A stretch of 64,000 nucleotides of DNA, taken from Methylomonas methanica MC09. Lineage in GTDB: Bacteria > Pseudomonadota > Gammaproteobacteria > Methylococcales > Methylomonadaceae. Of this stretch, positions 26,926 through 35,454 are shown piece after piece. The position numbers and the translations under genes are program-made. The notes under the pieces are model-generated. The model saw nothing but the letters and a program-made list of their open reading frames with translations. It was not told where the DNA came from and searched no databases. Numbering within the stretch: position 1 is the first letter of the stretch; each line of letters opens with the position of its first letter. The DNA lies in the NCBI RefSeq assembly GCF_000214665.1, contig NC_015572.1, positions 2,728,001-2,792,000 of the forward strand, written 5' to 3'.

Positions 26926-28400
26926 TGACGACGGCAGCGCGCTATCCGGCACGACTATTTTCAGCGCTGATATTGAGCGCCGTGTCCGGGTGTGCCTGGT
27001 TCGGCGATACCACAACGCAGCGGGCCGAGATAGCCGCTGTGCCGGCATTATCGAGGACACTGGCGGATGCCAAGTCGTCAGCGTCGGCCGATGCCGCATG
27101 GCCGCAAGCCAACTGGTGGGAGAGTTTCAATATTCCGGCATTAAATCAGTTAATCGAAACCGCTTTGGCGGGCAACCCCGATTTCAAGGCAGCCGCCGCG
27201 CGCTTGCGGCAATCGCAAGCCATGGTCGATGCGCAGGCGGCAGAGCTTTATCCCACGGTTGAGGCCAATGTCAGCTTCAGCGCGCAGCGTTTTTCAGCCA
27301 ACAGTACTCAGGCCAAACTCGCCGGGGAAAATTTTCGGCAATTACTGATCAATCCCTTGATCTTACGCTATCACCTGGATTTCTGGGGACGTGATCAGGC
27401 CGCCTTGGAAGCGGCCGTGGGCAGGTCGTTAGCCGTGGACGCCGAACTGGCCGATGCCAAGCTATTGCTGGCAACCTCGGTGGCGGCCGGTTATTTCGAC
27501 CTGGTAACGGCCAGCGAAAAACTGGCCATCGCGGAACGTATCGTCACCGATAGCGAAGCGCTACTAAACCTGCATCAGATCCGCTTGACAAGCGGTTTGG
27601 TCGCTGAAGCGCCGGTGTTACAAGCCAAGATGGCGCTGCATGGCGCCCGGCAACAGGTGGCCGATTTACGTGCCGAGGTGGCATTACAAAAGAATCTGCT
27701 GGCTACGCTGGCCGGGCAAGGCCCGGATTGGGGGCGAGGTATTGTGCCGGCAAACGGGGTACCGCCAAAGTCTTTGGCTTTACCCGCCGATCTACCGTTA
27801 CGCTTATTGGCACACCGGCCCGATGTTACCGCCGCGCGCTTGCGGGTACAAGCCGCCGCGCAGGAAATCAAAGTCGCGGAAACCGCTTTCTATCCCGACA
27901 TCAACCTGATTGCCTTCACGGGTTTGCACAGCGTCAGTCTGACCGACGTGCTATTGCAGGGCTCCAGTCTGGCTTATGCGGTGGGGCCTTCGATCGAATT
28001 CCCGCTCTTCGAGGGGGGCCGACTGCGCGCCAATCTGAGCTATCAGCAAGCGGCTTACGATGCCGCCGTGGAACATTATAACGCCAGTCTGTTACATGCG
28101 GTTCAGGAAGTAGCCGATGCTCTGACGCGATGGCGGGAAATCGACAGTCGCATCGCCGAACAAACCCAAAGCGTTAGCAATGCCGTCGACACCAAAGACC
28201 TTGCCATCAGTCTTAATCGTAACGGCCTCAATGATCGCACCGACTTGATGCAGGCCGATCTGGAAGCGGATCGGCAGCGTTTGCGAATAAGCGCATTGCA
28301 AGGCCGGCATTTTAACGTTGCGGTGCAGCTTATCAAGGCGCTAGGCGGCGGCTTTAACGACACCGGGAATGACCATCAAAAACTCAGCCATGCACACTAA
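26925..28400 (+). CDS. Outer-membrane efflux lipoprotein (NodT/TolC type)
   Basis: This 491-residue protein starts MTTAARYPARLFSALILS with lipobox AVSGC (Cys24). Two OEP domains follow: IPALNQLIETALAGNPDFKA, AAARLRQSQAMVDAQAAELY, and LLAHRPDVTAARLRVQAAAQ, with the conserved FPLFEGGRLRANLSYQQAAY. It supplies the outer-membrane duct for the MFS pump upstream and the adaptor downstream. It is the second outer-membrane factor in the window and is clearly distinct in sequence from the one at 2574. The start overlaps the pump stop, and the 3' end overlaps the adaptor start region by up to 32 bp. Confidence 0.9.
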   Translation: MTTAARYPARLFSALILSAVSGCAWFGDTTTQRAEIAAVPALSRTLADAKSSASADAAWPQANWWESFNIPALNQLIETALAGNPDFKAAAARLRQSQAMVDAQAAELYPTVEANVSFSAQRFSANSTQAKLAGENFRQLLINPLILRYHLDFWGRDQAALEAAVGRSLAVDAELADAKLLLATSVAAGYFDLVTASEKLAIAERIVTDSEALLNLHQIRLTSGLVAEAPVLQAKMALHGARQQVADLRAEVALQKNLLATLAGQGPDWGRGIVPANGVPPKSLALPADLPLRLLAHRPDVTAARLRVQAAAQEIKVAETAFYPDINLIAFTGLHSVSLTDVLLQGSSLAYAVGPSIEFPLFEGGRLRANLSYQQAAYDAAVEHYNASLLHAVQEVADALTRWREIDSRIAEQTQSVSNAVDTKDLAISLNRNGLNDRTDLMQADLEADRQRLRISALQGRHFNVAVQLIKALGGGFNDTGNDHQKLSHAH

Positions 28401-29547
28401 AATTCGCCCCAAGGAAATTCTCCGGCAACGTAATAGACGCTTAAAACGCCTGACGTTTGCGATCGTATTGGCGGGTTTAATCTCAGTCGGCTACTGGTGG
28501 GTGCTTAACCGGGGCTGTGTCAGCACCGACGATGCCTTTGTGATGGGGCATCTGATTCCATTGAAGGCGCAGACTGAAGGGATTGTGGTCGAGATTCTGA
28601 CCGAAAATACCCGGCATGTGCAAAAAGGCGATGTATTGGTAAAGCTGGACGGCGTACATGCGCAAATTGCCTTGCAACAGGCTGAAGCCGAATTGGGCGA
28701 AGTTGTGCGTAATCTTCTGAGTTTGACGGCTAAGGTCGAGACCCTGAAGCAACGCATTATCGCCAAGGAAGCGGCGCTGAATCTGGTTCGCCATGATCTG
28801 GATCGCTTTACGGCGGCGGCACGGGACGGTGCGGTGTCCGATCAGCAAGTGCAAAACACCCGGGATAAGCTCCGCGAGCTGGAGGCTGTCATACGGGAAA
28901 GCCAGGCGGAAAAAATCAGCATGGAAGCTCAAATAAGCGGCACCACTATCGATAACCATCCTGCCATCGAAAAAGCCAAAAGCCGGGTGCGCGCGGCGTT
29001 TTTGAATTTCCAGCGTCGTAATATCGTGGCGCCGGTCTCGGGTTATGTGGCTAAGCGCAAGGTTCAACTGGGCGATAACCTTAAACCCGGTGCGCCGCTG
29101 CTGGCCATTGTGCCCCTGAACGACCTGTGGATTGACGCCAATTTTCTGGAAACCCAGGTGGCCGACATTCGCCCGGGACAAACGGCCGACATAAGAGTCG
29201 ATGCCTATGGCGATAAGTTGATCTATCACGGCATCGTGCAAGGTATCTCGCCCGGCACCGGTAGCACCTTTGCCTTGTTGCCAACCGATAATGCCACCGG
29301 CAACTTTATTCATGTGGCCGAGCGGGTGCAGGTGCGGATCGGCTTGGATCCCAAAGAGCTGGAAGATAATCCGCTACAGCCCGGACTTTCGACGCTGACT
29401 CGCATCAACACCCGTGAAACCGGCAGGCCGTTATTAAGCTCCAGCGTCGACCTCGTCGGCGACGCCTATAAAACCGGCGTTTACCAGCATGAGTTAGACG
29501 GCGTTGAGCAACGTATCCGGCGGATTATCGTGTCGAACAAGGGGTAG
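28369..29547 (+). CDS. EmrA/HlyD-family membrane fusion protein
   Basis: This 392-residue adaptor has a single N-terminal membrane helix (LTFAIVLAGLISVGYWWVL) and a first lipoyl half (DAFVMGHLIPLKAQTEGIVV). A long alpha-hairpin (about residues 85-205) and the second lipoyl half (RRNIVAPVSGYVAKRKVQLG) follow. The beta-barrel shows the family motif LWIDANFLETQVADIRPGQ. The ATG at 28369 overlaps the previous gene by 32 bp. An ATG at 28390 (MHTKIRPKE) with a shorter overlap is equally plausible. It links the MFS pump to the outer-membrane factor. The operon ends here, 7 bp from the convergent regulator gene. Confidence 0.9.
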   Translation: MTIKNSAMHTKIRPKEILRQRNRRLKRLTFAIVLAGLISVGYWWVLNRGCVSTDDAFVMGHLIPLKAQTEGIVVEILTENTRHVQKGDVLVKLDGVHAQIALQQAEAELGEVVRNLLSLTAKVETLKQRIIAKEAALNLVRHDLDRFTAAARDGAVSDQQVQNTRDKLRELEAVIRESQAEKISMEAQISGTTIDNHPAIEKAKSRVRAAFLNFQRRNIVAPVSGYVAKRKVQLGDNLKPGAPLLAIVPLNDLWIDANFLETQVADIRPGQTADIRVDAYGDKLIYHGIVQGISPGTGSTFALLPTDNATGNFIHVAERVQVRIGLDPKELEDNPLQPGLSTLTRINTRETGRPLLSSSVDLVGDAYKTGVYQHELDGVEQRIRRIIVSNKG

Positions 29548-29553
29548 ACCGAT

Positions 29554-30009
29554 TTATGGGGCGCTGGGAGTATCGGTGGGCGGCGCGGATAAACCGAGGT
29601 TGCCGCCTAAACTGGCGGCATCCGCTAAAGTGTATTTGTCCAGTACCGCCATAAACGCCCGTTGCGCTTCGTATAGCGAGGCTTTGAGAAAGCAGTTGCG
29701 GGTCAGGCGGCAGTGATTATTAGGCATATCGAAACATTCGACCAGATTCATGTTTTGTTCGGTTTGCCGCACAACATCGCCAAGGCCGATGGTATGGGCA
29801 GGCCTGGCCAGTTGCAGACCGCCGCCCTTACCCCGGGTCGAGATGATGAAGCCTTGGTTGGTCAAACTGTTCGCCACTTTTACCAAGTGGTTGCGGGAGA
29901 TTTGATGGTAGTCGGCAATCTCGGCAATGGTCGCCATGCCCGGCTCCGGCAAGCGGGCGAGATACATCAATAAACGCAATGACAAATCCGTGAATTGCGT
30001 AAGTTGCAT
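29554..30009 (-). CDS. nsrR: NsrR-type nitric-oxide-sensing Rrf2 repressor
   Basis: This 151-residue Rrf2-family regulator has a winged HTH (QFTDLSLRLLMYLARLPEPG, TIAEIADYHQISRNHLVKVA, STRGKGGGLQLARP) and three Cys in ECFDMPNNHC and RLTRNC (Cys92, 100, 106), which match the Fe-S ligands of NsrR. NO destroys the cluster and releases the operator. It is divergent from a truncated hemoglobin and norCB. The shared region carries AAGATGCAT-type palindromes that match the known NsrR operator. The Pro/Ala-rich tail beyond residue 130 is longer than usual. Confidence 0.88.
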   Translation of the reverse strand: MQLTQFTDLSLRLLMYLARLPEPGMATIAEIADYHQISRNHLVKVANSLTNQGFIISTRGKGGGLQLARPAHTIGLGDVVRQTEQNMNLVECFDMPNNHCRLTRNCFLKASLYEAQRAFMAVLDKYTLADAASLGGNLGLSAPPTDTPSAP

Positions 30010-30096
30010 TTTAAATACTCCTTTAATTTTACTTGTTCTTTATATAGATCTTAAAAAACATGATACAGATGGTTGACGACTTTGCAATCGAGACAT

Positions 30097-30119
30097 AAGA
30101 TGCATTTAAGATGCATGTT
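30097..30119. promoter_or_regulatory. Predicted NsrR operator 1
   Basis: AAGATGCATTTAAGATGCAT followed by GTT contains two AAGATGCAT half-sites at an 11-bp spacing and closely resembles the published NsrR consensus (AAGATGYATTT and its complement). It lies between nsrR and the hemoglobin gene. Confidence 0.7.
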
Positions 30120-30162
30120 AATTGAACAAGAATCGAGGCCCTCTGGCGTTAACTGATTACGT

Positions 30163-30174
30163 AAGATGCATCTT
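30163..30174. promoter_or_regulatory. Predicted NsrR operator 2 (short palindrome)
   Basis: AAGATGCATCTT is a perfect 12-bp palindrome 29 bp upstream of the hemoglobin ATG, inside GTAAGATGCATCTTAAAC. It shares the AAGATGCAT core of operator 1. Its position between the likely promoter and the gene would permit repression. Confidence 0.6.
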
Positions 30175-30202
30175 AAACGTCTTTTTTCTATTTGGAGCGA
30201 AA

Positions 30203-30577
30203 ATGTCACAACAAGATTCTTTGTACGAACAGATTGGCGGCGAAGCCGCCGTTAATGCCGCCGTTGATATTTTTTACCGCAAAGTGCTAAGCGATGAGCG
30301 TATCAATGCCTTTTTTGACGATGTAGACATGGAGAAGCAAGCCGCCAAACAAAAAGCCTTTCTGACCATGGCTTTTGGTGGTCCGCACAATTATACCGGT
30401 CTGGATATGCGCCAAGGTCATGCTCATCTGGTCGCGCGCGGCCTGAACGATTCGCATGTCGATGCGGTGATCGAAGACCTGGGTTCCACCTTACGCGAAT
30501 TAGGTGTAAAAGAAGAGCTGATCGCGCAGGTAGCCGCTATCGCCGAAAGCACACGCGACGATGTGCTGGGTCGATAA
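30203..30577 (+). CDS. Group 1 truncated hemoglobin
   Basis: The protein is 124 residues from ATG 30203, chosen for GGAGCGAAA immediately upstream. It shows the 2-on-2 globin pattern: LYEQIGGEAAVNAAVDIFYR with the B10 Tyr region, FFDDVDMEKQAAKQKAFLTM, FGGPHNYTGLDMRQGHAHL containing the likely proximal His, and an H helix. Such globins oxidise NO to nitrate or bind O2. It is first gene downstream of the NsrR-like operators and is followed by a flavin reductase. The pair may therefore act as a two-protein counterpart of flavohemoglobin. Confidence 0.88.
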   Translation: MSQQDSLYEQIGGEAAVNAAVDIFYRKVLSDERINAFFDDVDMEKQAAKQKAFLTMAFGGPHNYTGLDMRQGHAHLVARGLNDSHVDAVIEDLGSTLRELGVKEELIAQVAAIAESTRDDVLGR

Positions 30578-30741
30578 CCGTCAACTTGATTAATGGTGCG
30601 CGTTACTAAAAGAAGAGCCTGTCCGGCAGGCGCCGAGATGAAGAATATTTAGTCGATGCGTTCAATGTCAATCAGCCGCTCCAGAGCGTTTGTGCTTGCG
30701 GCTTTTTTGCGCTTTTTAAACAAAAGCAAGAGGCGTTCGCC

Positions 30742-31464
30742 ATGTCCGAATACACCGTTAAACTGAAATTCAGCCGCGAAATTGCCGAAGGAACCATGGC
30801 GTTTCATTTTGAAAAACCTGCGGGATTAAGCTTTAAAGCAGGCCAATTCGGCAACCTGACGTTGCTAAATCCGGCGGAAACCGATGCCGAAGGTAACACG
30901 CGAGCGTTTTCGTTTGCCAGCGCGCCTTACGAAGACGACCTTATTTTTGCGGCCCGCATGCGCGATACGGCGTTCAAGCGGGTATTAAAAACCATGCAGC
31001 CCGGTACCGAGCTAATGCTGGACGGGCCTTACGGCTCGTTCACCCTACACAATAAAGCCAGTGTTCCGGCTGTTTTTCTAACCGGCGGCATAGGCGTAAC
31101 GCCGGTCAGAAGCATAGTGCTGCAAGCCTTGCATGATCAGGTGCCGCACCGAATTTTAGTTTTTTATGCCAACCGAAGACCGGAAGACGCGGCGTTTCTG
31201 GACGACTTATCGGCAGCCCACGCCGCCAACCCAAGCTATACCTTTGTCGGCACCATGGCCGAAATGGAAAAATCCAGTCGTGAGTGGCATGGCGAAACCG
31301 GGTTTATCAAAAAAGCCATGCTTTTAAAGTTCCTCGACGATCTGACACTGCCGATTTTTTACCTGGACGGGCCGGCGCCGATGGTAAAAGCGATGCGCGA
31401 CATGCTCAGCGCAGCGGGTGTCGATGAAGACAACATCCGCACGGAAGAGTTTTCAGGTTACTGA
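30742..31464 (+). CDS. FAD/NAD(P)H oxidoreductase, flavohemoglobin-reductase-like
   Basis: This 240-residue ferredoxin-NADP-reductase-fold protein has an FAD-binding motif (TRAFSFASAP), a second FAD/substrate strand (LMLDGPYGSF), an NAD(P) motif (FLTGGIGVTPVRSIV) and the terminal YLDGPAPMVKAM and EEFSGY. It has no globin or 2Fe-2S domain. It lies 164 bp after the truncated hemoglobin and before a rubredoxin. It could reduce the globin after NO dioxygenation or pass electrons to the rubredoxin for NO reduction. This is inference from context. Confidence 0.87.
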   Translation: MSEYTVKLKFSREIAEGTMAFHFEKPAGLSFKAGQFGNLTLLNPAETDAEGNTRAFSFASAPYEDDLIFAARMRDTAFKRVLKTMQPGTELMLDGPYGSFTLHNKASVPAVFLTGGIGVTPVRSIVLQALHDQVPHRILVFYANRRPEDAAFLDDLSAAHAANPSYTFVGTMAEMEKSSREWHGETGFIKKAMLLKFLDDLTLPIFYLDGPAPMVKAMRDMLSAAGVDEDNIRTEEFSGY

Positions 31465-31578
31465 TGCGGTTCCGTTACCGATAACGGCCATTATTCCGGA
31501 GGGCGCCATCTCTGGATATGAAAAACCACCTGCAGCAGTTTAATTACCCTTTACTAACCGCAGCTTAGGAGAAAAAGC

Positions 31579-31749
31579 ATGTCCGATTTTAAGAAATATC
31601 AATGCCGGGAGTGCGAGCATATCTACGATGAAGCCAAGGGCGATCCGGATAGCGGTCTTGCACCCGGCACCCGTTGGGCCGAGATACCGAATGATTGGTC
31701 CTGCCCCATTTGCGGCGCGCCTAAGGATTTTTTTCAGCTCATGGACTAA
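31579..31749 (+). CDS. Rubredoxin
   Basis: This 56-residue protein, [20 protein letters not shown] onward, has AGGAG upstream at 31567. Two CxxC iron ligands are visible: CREC near the start and CPIC in [13 protein letters not shown]. The conserved core [12 protein letters not shown] is also present. It is a one-electron carrier with a single Fe(Cys)4 site. Position between the flavin reductase and the nor genes suggests a role in electron supply for NO or O2 detoxification. Confidence 0.93.
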   Translation: MSDFKKYQCRECEHIYDEAKGDPDSGLAPGTRWAEIPNDWSCPICGAPKDFFQLMD

Positions 31750-31918
31750 AGCGTGCGAATTTAATAGACGGTCCAGACGCGCTATTTTGGAGCGAATTTA
31801 CCTGCCAATGGCATCTGCTGGCTGAACAATATTAAGCAGCAATCGCAAACGATGGATAGCGATAACGCGCCCTACTCTCTTAAAACCCCATCCAAGCCCT
31901 GAGCTTGACTGAGTCGTC

Positions 31919-32236
31919 ATGATTGAACCTATCGCGCTTAAAGATTTTTTTATCGGCTTTTTTTCATCCGCCTTAATTATTTTGGCAGGTGCCGGTTACG
32001 CATTGCTGTATGCCTGGTCCAAAATAAAATCCAATTCCCGAATCAAATGGCTCGCTTATCTATGTTACGCCGTGCTGCTGGTCAGCGTAGCGGAATTGAC
32101 GCGCGCGGCCAATTTTTCAGGACTCTGGCTGACGCTATCCGTAGTGATGGCGATCGGCTATTTTTTTGCCCCTATCGGTATTTGGCATTTATGTGACAAA
32201 ACCCATACCGAGACAACAACGGAGGATAACCAATGA
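31919..32236 (+). CDS. Small membrane protein of the nor operon, unknown function
   Basis: This 105-residue protein has three hydrophobic segments (FFIGFFSSALIILAGAGYAL, WLAYLCYAVLLVSVAELTRA, LWLTLSVVMAIGYFFAPIGI) and a charged C-terminus. Its stop overlaps norC's ATG (ATGA), which ties it to the NO reductase. Small membrane proteins occur beside some nor operons and may aid assembly or quinol/cytochrome contact. I do not recognise the exact family. Confidence 0.7.
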   Translation: MIEPIALKDFFIGFFSSALIILAGAGYALLYAWSKIKSNSRIKWLAYLCYAVLLVSVAELTRAANFSGLWLTLSVVMAIGYFFAPIGIWHLCDKTHTETTTEDNQ

Positions 32237-32829
32237 ATGAAGAACCATTATGGGCTTCGGAGTCGTTCTGGAAAAAAGTCGCCATCTGGGTGACGGCCGG
32301 TTCGTTTCTGATTTTGGTGGTACTGACCCTGGACTCGTTAAGTCAGACCAGCGCCGGTGGCACACGCGTGCCGGCTTATGCCGTGATCAACAAAAAAATC
32401 GATTATCAATATCAAGAAAAACTGCATAAATCCATACCGGTGGTTGGTGAAGACGAGTTTCTATTTGGCCGGGAATTTAGCGAAGAAGAAGCTCGCCAGT
32501 TAGTGGATTTGGGTAAAAAGACCTCACAAGCCAAAAACTGCATGAATTGTCACACCTTACTGGGTAACGGGGCTTATTACGCGCCTGATTTGACCAAAGC
32601 CTGGCTGGATAAGGGCTGGATCAATACCGAACTGCGCGAAGATATGCTGATGAAATTTCTGATGGACCCGGAAAAGAATGCCCGCACCTATGGCAGCGAT
32701 CGCAAAATGCCCAATTTGGGGATTACCGAAGCCGAAGCCAAGGGGCTGATCGCCTTTTTGAAGTGGATGTCCAGCATCGACACCAATGGCTTTCCCTATA
32801 ACTTCAAAACCATCTATGCGGAGGAATGA
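32233..32829 (+). CDS. norC: Nitric oxide reductase cytochrome c subunit NorC
   Basis: This 198-residue subunit has an N-terminal membrane anchor (VAIWVTAGSFLILVVLTL), a periplasmic heme c site CMNCH in AKNCMNCHTLLGNGAYYAPD and a likely axial Met in DRKMPNLG. It passes electrons from a periplasmic donor to NorB. The length is somewhat longer than classic NorC (about 150 residues) because of the linker between anchor and heme domain. It overlaps norB by four bases (ATGA). Confidence 0.93.
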   Translation: MNEEPLWASESFWKKVAIWVTAGSFLILVVLTLDSLSQTSAGGTRVPAYAVINKKIDYQYQEKLHKSIPVVGEDEFLFGREFSEEEARQLVDLGKKTSQAKNCMNCHTLLGNGAYYAPDLTKAWLDKGWINTELREDMLMKFLMDPEKNARTYGSDRKMPNLGITEAEAKGLIAFLKWMSSIDTNGFPYNFKTIYAEE

Positions 32830-34319
32830 GCATGAATGTTACCGAATTAATCGAAAAAGCAACTACGCGGATTAAGGATTTTAAAGCCTGGGTGGCATTG
32901 GACAGCGGCAACTTAAGCAATGGGCAGCAACTGGCGGTTAAATATTTTAGCGTGGCGGTTATTTTGTTTGTGGCGCAGATTCTGTTCGGTTTGCTGGCGG
33001 CGGCCCAGTTTATCTGGCCCGGATTTTTGTATGAGTTCCTGGATTTTAACGTCAACCGCATGGTGCACATCAACGCCATGGTGGTCTGGATGTTGTATGG
33101 CTTTATCGGCAGCATCTATTGGTTACTGGAAGACGAAAGCCAAACTGAAATTGTCGGCCTCAAGCTGGGGAATCTGGCGTTTTGGGTGCTGACCGCCGCT
33201 GTGACCTTGGTGGTACTGGTGTATTTATTGGTGCAAATAGGCCCGGGTAAGGATTCCAGCTTGTGGCTGATTAACGAAGGCCGCGAATACATCGAAGCCC
33301 CGCGTTGGGCGGACATCGGTATCGTGGTGGTAATGTTGATTTTCTTCTACAACGTTGTCGCCACCTTCAGCAAGGGTAAATGGTCGGGAATCGCCGGCGT
33401 GTTGACGCTGGATTTGGTGGCATTGGCGGGTTTATACGTGGCCGGCATGTTTTACATGACCAACATCACTCACGAGCAATACTGGTGGTGGTGGGTGATT
33501 CACTTATGGGTGGAAGCCACCTGGGAAGTATTGGTCGGCGTGATCATGGCCTGGTCATTGATGAAGTTGCTGGGCGTCAGACGCAAAATCGTGCAAACCT
33601 GGCTGTACATCGAAGTGGCGCTGATGTTCGGTTCCGGCATTTTAGGGCTGGGACATCATTACTTCTGGATCGGTACCCCGGAATATTGGCTGACCATAGG
33701 CGGCTTTTTCTCCGCCCTGGAACCCATTCCGCTGGTAGCGATGGTGGTACATGCAGTCTACGACTCGGGTACGCATGCTTTTAAAAACGGCAACCATCCG
33801 GCTTTGGCTTGGATTATCGCTCACGCTTTCGGCAACTTCTTCGGTGCCGGTGTCTGGGGCTTTATGCATACCTTGCCGCAAATCAATCTGTACACCCATG
33901 GCACGCAATGGTCGGCCTCGCACGGGCACCTGGCGTTTTTCGGCGCCTACGCCACCATCAATATTGCCTTCTTTTATCTGGCCATTCAGCATTGGCGCGG
34001 CAATGTCTGGATGGGCGCGGGCATCGCCAATGCCTGGCGCTGGAAGTGGGCCTTGGGCCTGTTGAATGTCGGCGTATTGGGCATGACCATCGCCATGTTG
34101 GTAGCGGGTTATGAGCAATCGTTTATCGAGCGTGCAGTAGAAGGCTCCAGTTGGGGCGGCTATTTCACGGCGCAAAACCACCCGTCATTCCAAAGTGCAA
34201 TGTCCTGGCGCTTATTGTTCGGCCTGGTCACGGCGGCAGGTTTAGGCTTGTTGGTTTGGGATCTATTAACCACCGGCAAGGGTGAAACCCGCAAAGCCCA
34301 AGAAATCACGCAACATTAA
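32826..34319 (+). CDS. norB: Nitric oxide reductase catalytic subunit NorB
   Basis: This 497-residue protein has 12 predicted helices of the heme-copper oxidase superfamily. Ligand-bearing segments are FNVNRMVHINAMVVWMLYGF (low-spin heme His), WWWVIHLWVEATWEVLVGV (FeB site His and the NOR-specific Glu), GLGHHYFWIGTPEYW (His pair), ALEPIPLVAMVVHAVY and SASHGHLAFFG (heme His). It lacks the long quinol-oxidase N-extension of qNOR, consistent with the separate NorC. It reduces 2 NO to N2O. No norD/norQ genes follow, so maturation factors must lie elsewhere. Confidence 0.95.
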   Translation: MSMNVTELIEKATTRIKDFKAWVALDSGNLSNGQQLAVKYFSVAVILFVAQILFGLLAAAQFIWPGFLYEFLDFNVNRMVHINAMVVWMLYGFIGSIYWLLEDESQTEIVGLKLGNLAFWVLTAAVTLVVLVYLLVQIGPGKDSSLWLINEGREYIEAPRWADIGIVVVMLIFFYNVVATFSKGKWSGIAGVLTLDLVALAGLYVAGMFYMTNITHEQYWWWWVIHLWVEATWEVLVGVIMAWSLMKLLGVRRKIVQTWLYIEVALMFGSGILGLGHHYFWIGTPEYWLTIGGFFSALEPIPLVAMVVHAVYDSGTHAFKNGNHPALAWIIAHAFGNFFGAGVWGFMHTLPQINLYTHGTQWSASHGHLAFFGAYATINIAFFYLAIQHWRGNVWMGAGIANAWRWKWALGLLNVGVLGMTIAMLVAGYEQSFIERAVEGSSWGGYFTAQNHPSFQSAMSWRLLFGLVTAAGLGLLVWDLLTTGKGETRKAQEITQH

Positions 34320-34374
34320 GGCTAATTATTTGTCATCTAAAACCAGGTCCGGCTAATTACTGAGCAGACCTGGG

Positions 34375-34545
34375 TTAGGCCATCAAGTGAAACAGCCGTT
34401 CCCGTTTGGCAACCCTCACCGCATCGCTCAGCACATCGATGCACCGAACCAGCGTGTCCAAGCGCCGCTCCAGCAAATTCACCGTAAAATAATACGTCTC
34501 GCCCGGAACCCGATACCGCCGATAATCCGGCCTGCCGCCTCCCTC
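34375..34545 (-). pseudogene. RAYT transposase N-terminal fragment
   Basis: The minus-strand frame reads RPDYRRYRVPGETYYFTVNL then LERRLDTLVRCIDVLSDAVR and ends LFHLMA-stop. This matches only the first 50 residues of a RAYT. The HUH motif and the catalytic Tyr are lost. It sits beside a cluster of REP palindromes, its probable relatives. Confidence 0.75.
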
Positions 34546-34865
34546 GTAGGGCGGAAGCCGGCAAGCGTTCCGCCAAATCAAAGCGAAGACCACCGTCATT
34601 CGCTATCGAATCCACCATACGGCGGAACCGCAATGCGTTCCGCCTTACGCGGGTTCCCGCCACAAAATTCCGTCGATAGTTCGACACAATCCCTCCCACA
34701 AATCAACCCATGAAAATCGCCATCGTGCAATTCCATGAGGATGGCGTAGGGCGGATTCGGAGCGGAGCGACAATCCGCCAAACACCCAAGCCAGTCGCAT
34801 AGCAAGGGCGCGAGCAGGTTAAAAGCCATCAATGGTGGATTGCTTCGCGAATCCATCTTACGCCC
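34545..34865. repeat. Cluster of four REP palindromes
   Basis: Four related palindromes lie downstream of norB. CGTAGGGCGGAAGCCGGCAA ending CGTTCCGCC is at 34545-34574. GGCGGAACCGCAATGCGTTC ending CGCCTTACGC is at 34621-34650, inverted. GCGTAGGGCGGATTCGGAGC ending AATCCGCC is at 34744-34779. TGGTGGATTGCTTCGCGAAT ending CCATCTTACGCCC is at 34833-34865, inverted. Each has the CGTAGG(G) foot on one side. They alternate in orientation, as in BIME/REPIN clusters. Confidence 0.75.
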
Positions 34866-34885
34866 ACGAAATTGATCCACCATAC

Positions 34886-34988
34886 GGCCATTTAATCCTC
34901 AACCAAAGGCCGGATATATGGACGCAATATTCTCTTTATGTCACCAGCGAATTTTTCTTGCAATACGGGGCGGACCATATATGACCCC
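34886..34988. repeat. 103-bp dispersed repeat, copy 2 (MITE-like)
   Basis: This is nearly identical to 15014-15116 (two differences). Its right end touches the stop codon of the SUKH gene at 34990. Confidence 0.8.
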
Positions 34989-34989
34989 T

Positions 34990-35433
34990 TTACGCACGTT
35001 CTTCCAACTTCAAAACAAGCCAAAACGCATCTAAACCGATCTTAAGATTCATTAGTCCCTTTGACAAATCTGGATAGGTGTCAGACCTAAAAAAATACAC
35101 ATCAGCATTGTCACTACTGCAATCGACAAAAAAATAATCTCCTCCAGCATCGACGGCGAACGGAAAAAAATTAGAACCTACCAGTCTTTTCTTCACCACA
35201 AGGTTATTGTAAGTATCAACTGCAGTTCCTCTGCCAGAATCGGAAATCAACGGCAACGTTTCGCTTACAACGGTCGATAGTGAGTCATCTTGATATACAT
35301 ACGGCTCCGGCTCTCCCCCATTATTTTCTACAAACAATTTTCTTAAGGGCTCAGGAAACCTTATCCGCAATTCGGTTTCTATTGCCGTTACGTCACTTTC
35401 CAATACCCGCTTGTCTTGATTAGTGAAAATCAT
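34990..35433 (-). CDS. SMI1/KNR4 (SUKH) family immunity protein
   Basis: This 147-residue protein shows the SUKH N-terminal pattern: IETELRIRFPEPLRKLFVEN, then NGGEPEPY, where the conserved ENNGG ends the first helix pair. Later come FFPFAVDAGGDYFFVDCS (the family's 'fa.d..gd.f..d' core) and the C-terminal LMNLKIGLDAFWLVL. SUKH proteins neutralise nuclease and deaminase toxins. This gene starts 21 bp downstream of the RHS toxin gene on the same strand, the standard toxin-immunity layout. It is expected to block the WHH nuclease tip by direct binding in the cytoplasm. Confidence 0.88.
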   Translation of the reverse strand: MIFTNQDKRVLESDVTAIETELRIRFPEPLRKLFVENNGGEPEPYVYQDDSLSTVVSETLPLISDSGRGTAVDTYNNLVVKKRLVGSNFFPFAVDAGGDYFFVDCSSDNADVYFFRSDTYPDLSKGLMNLKIGLDAFWLVLKLEERA

Positions 35434-35454
35434 AATTCTTTGAATACCATTAAT

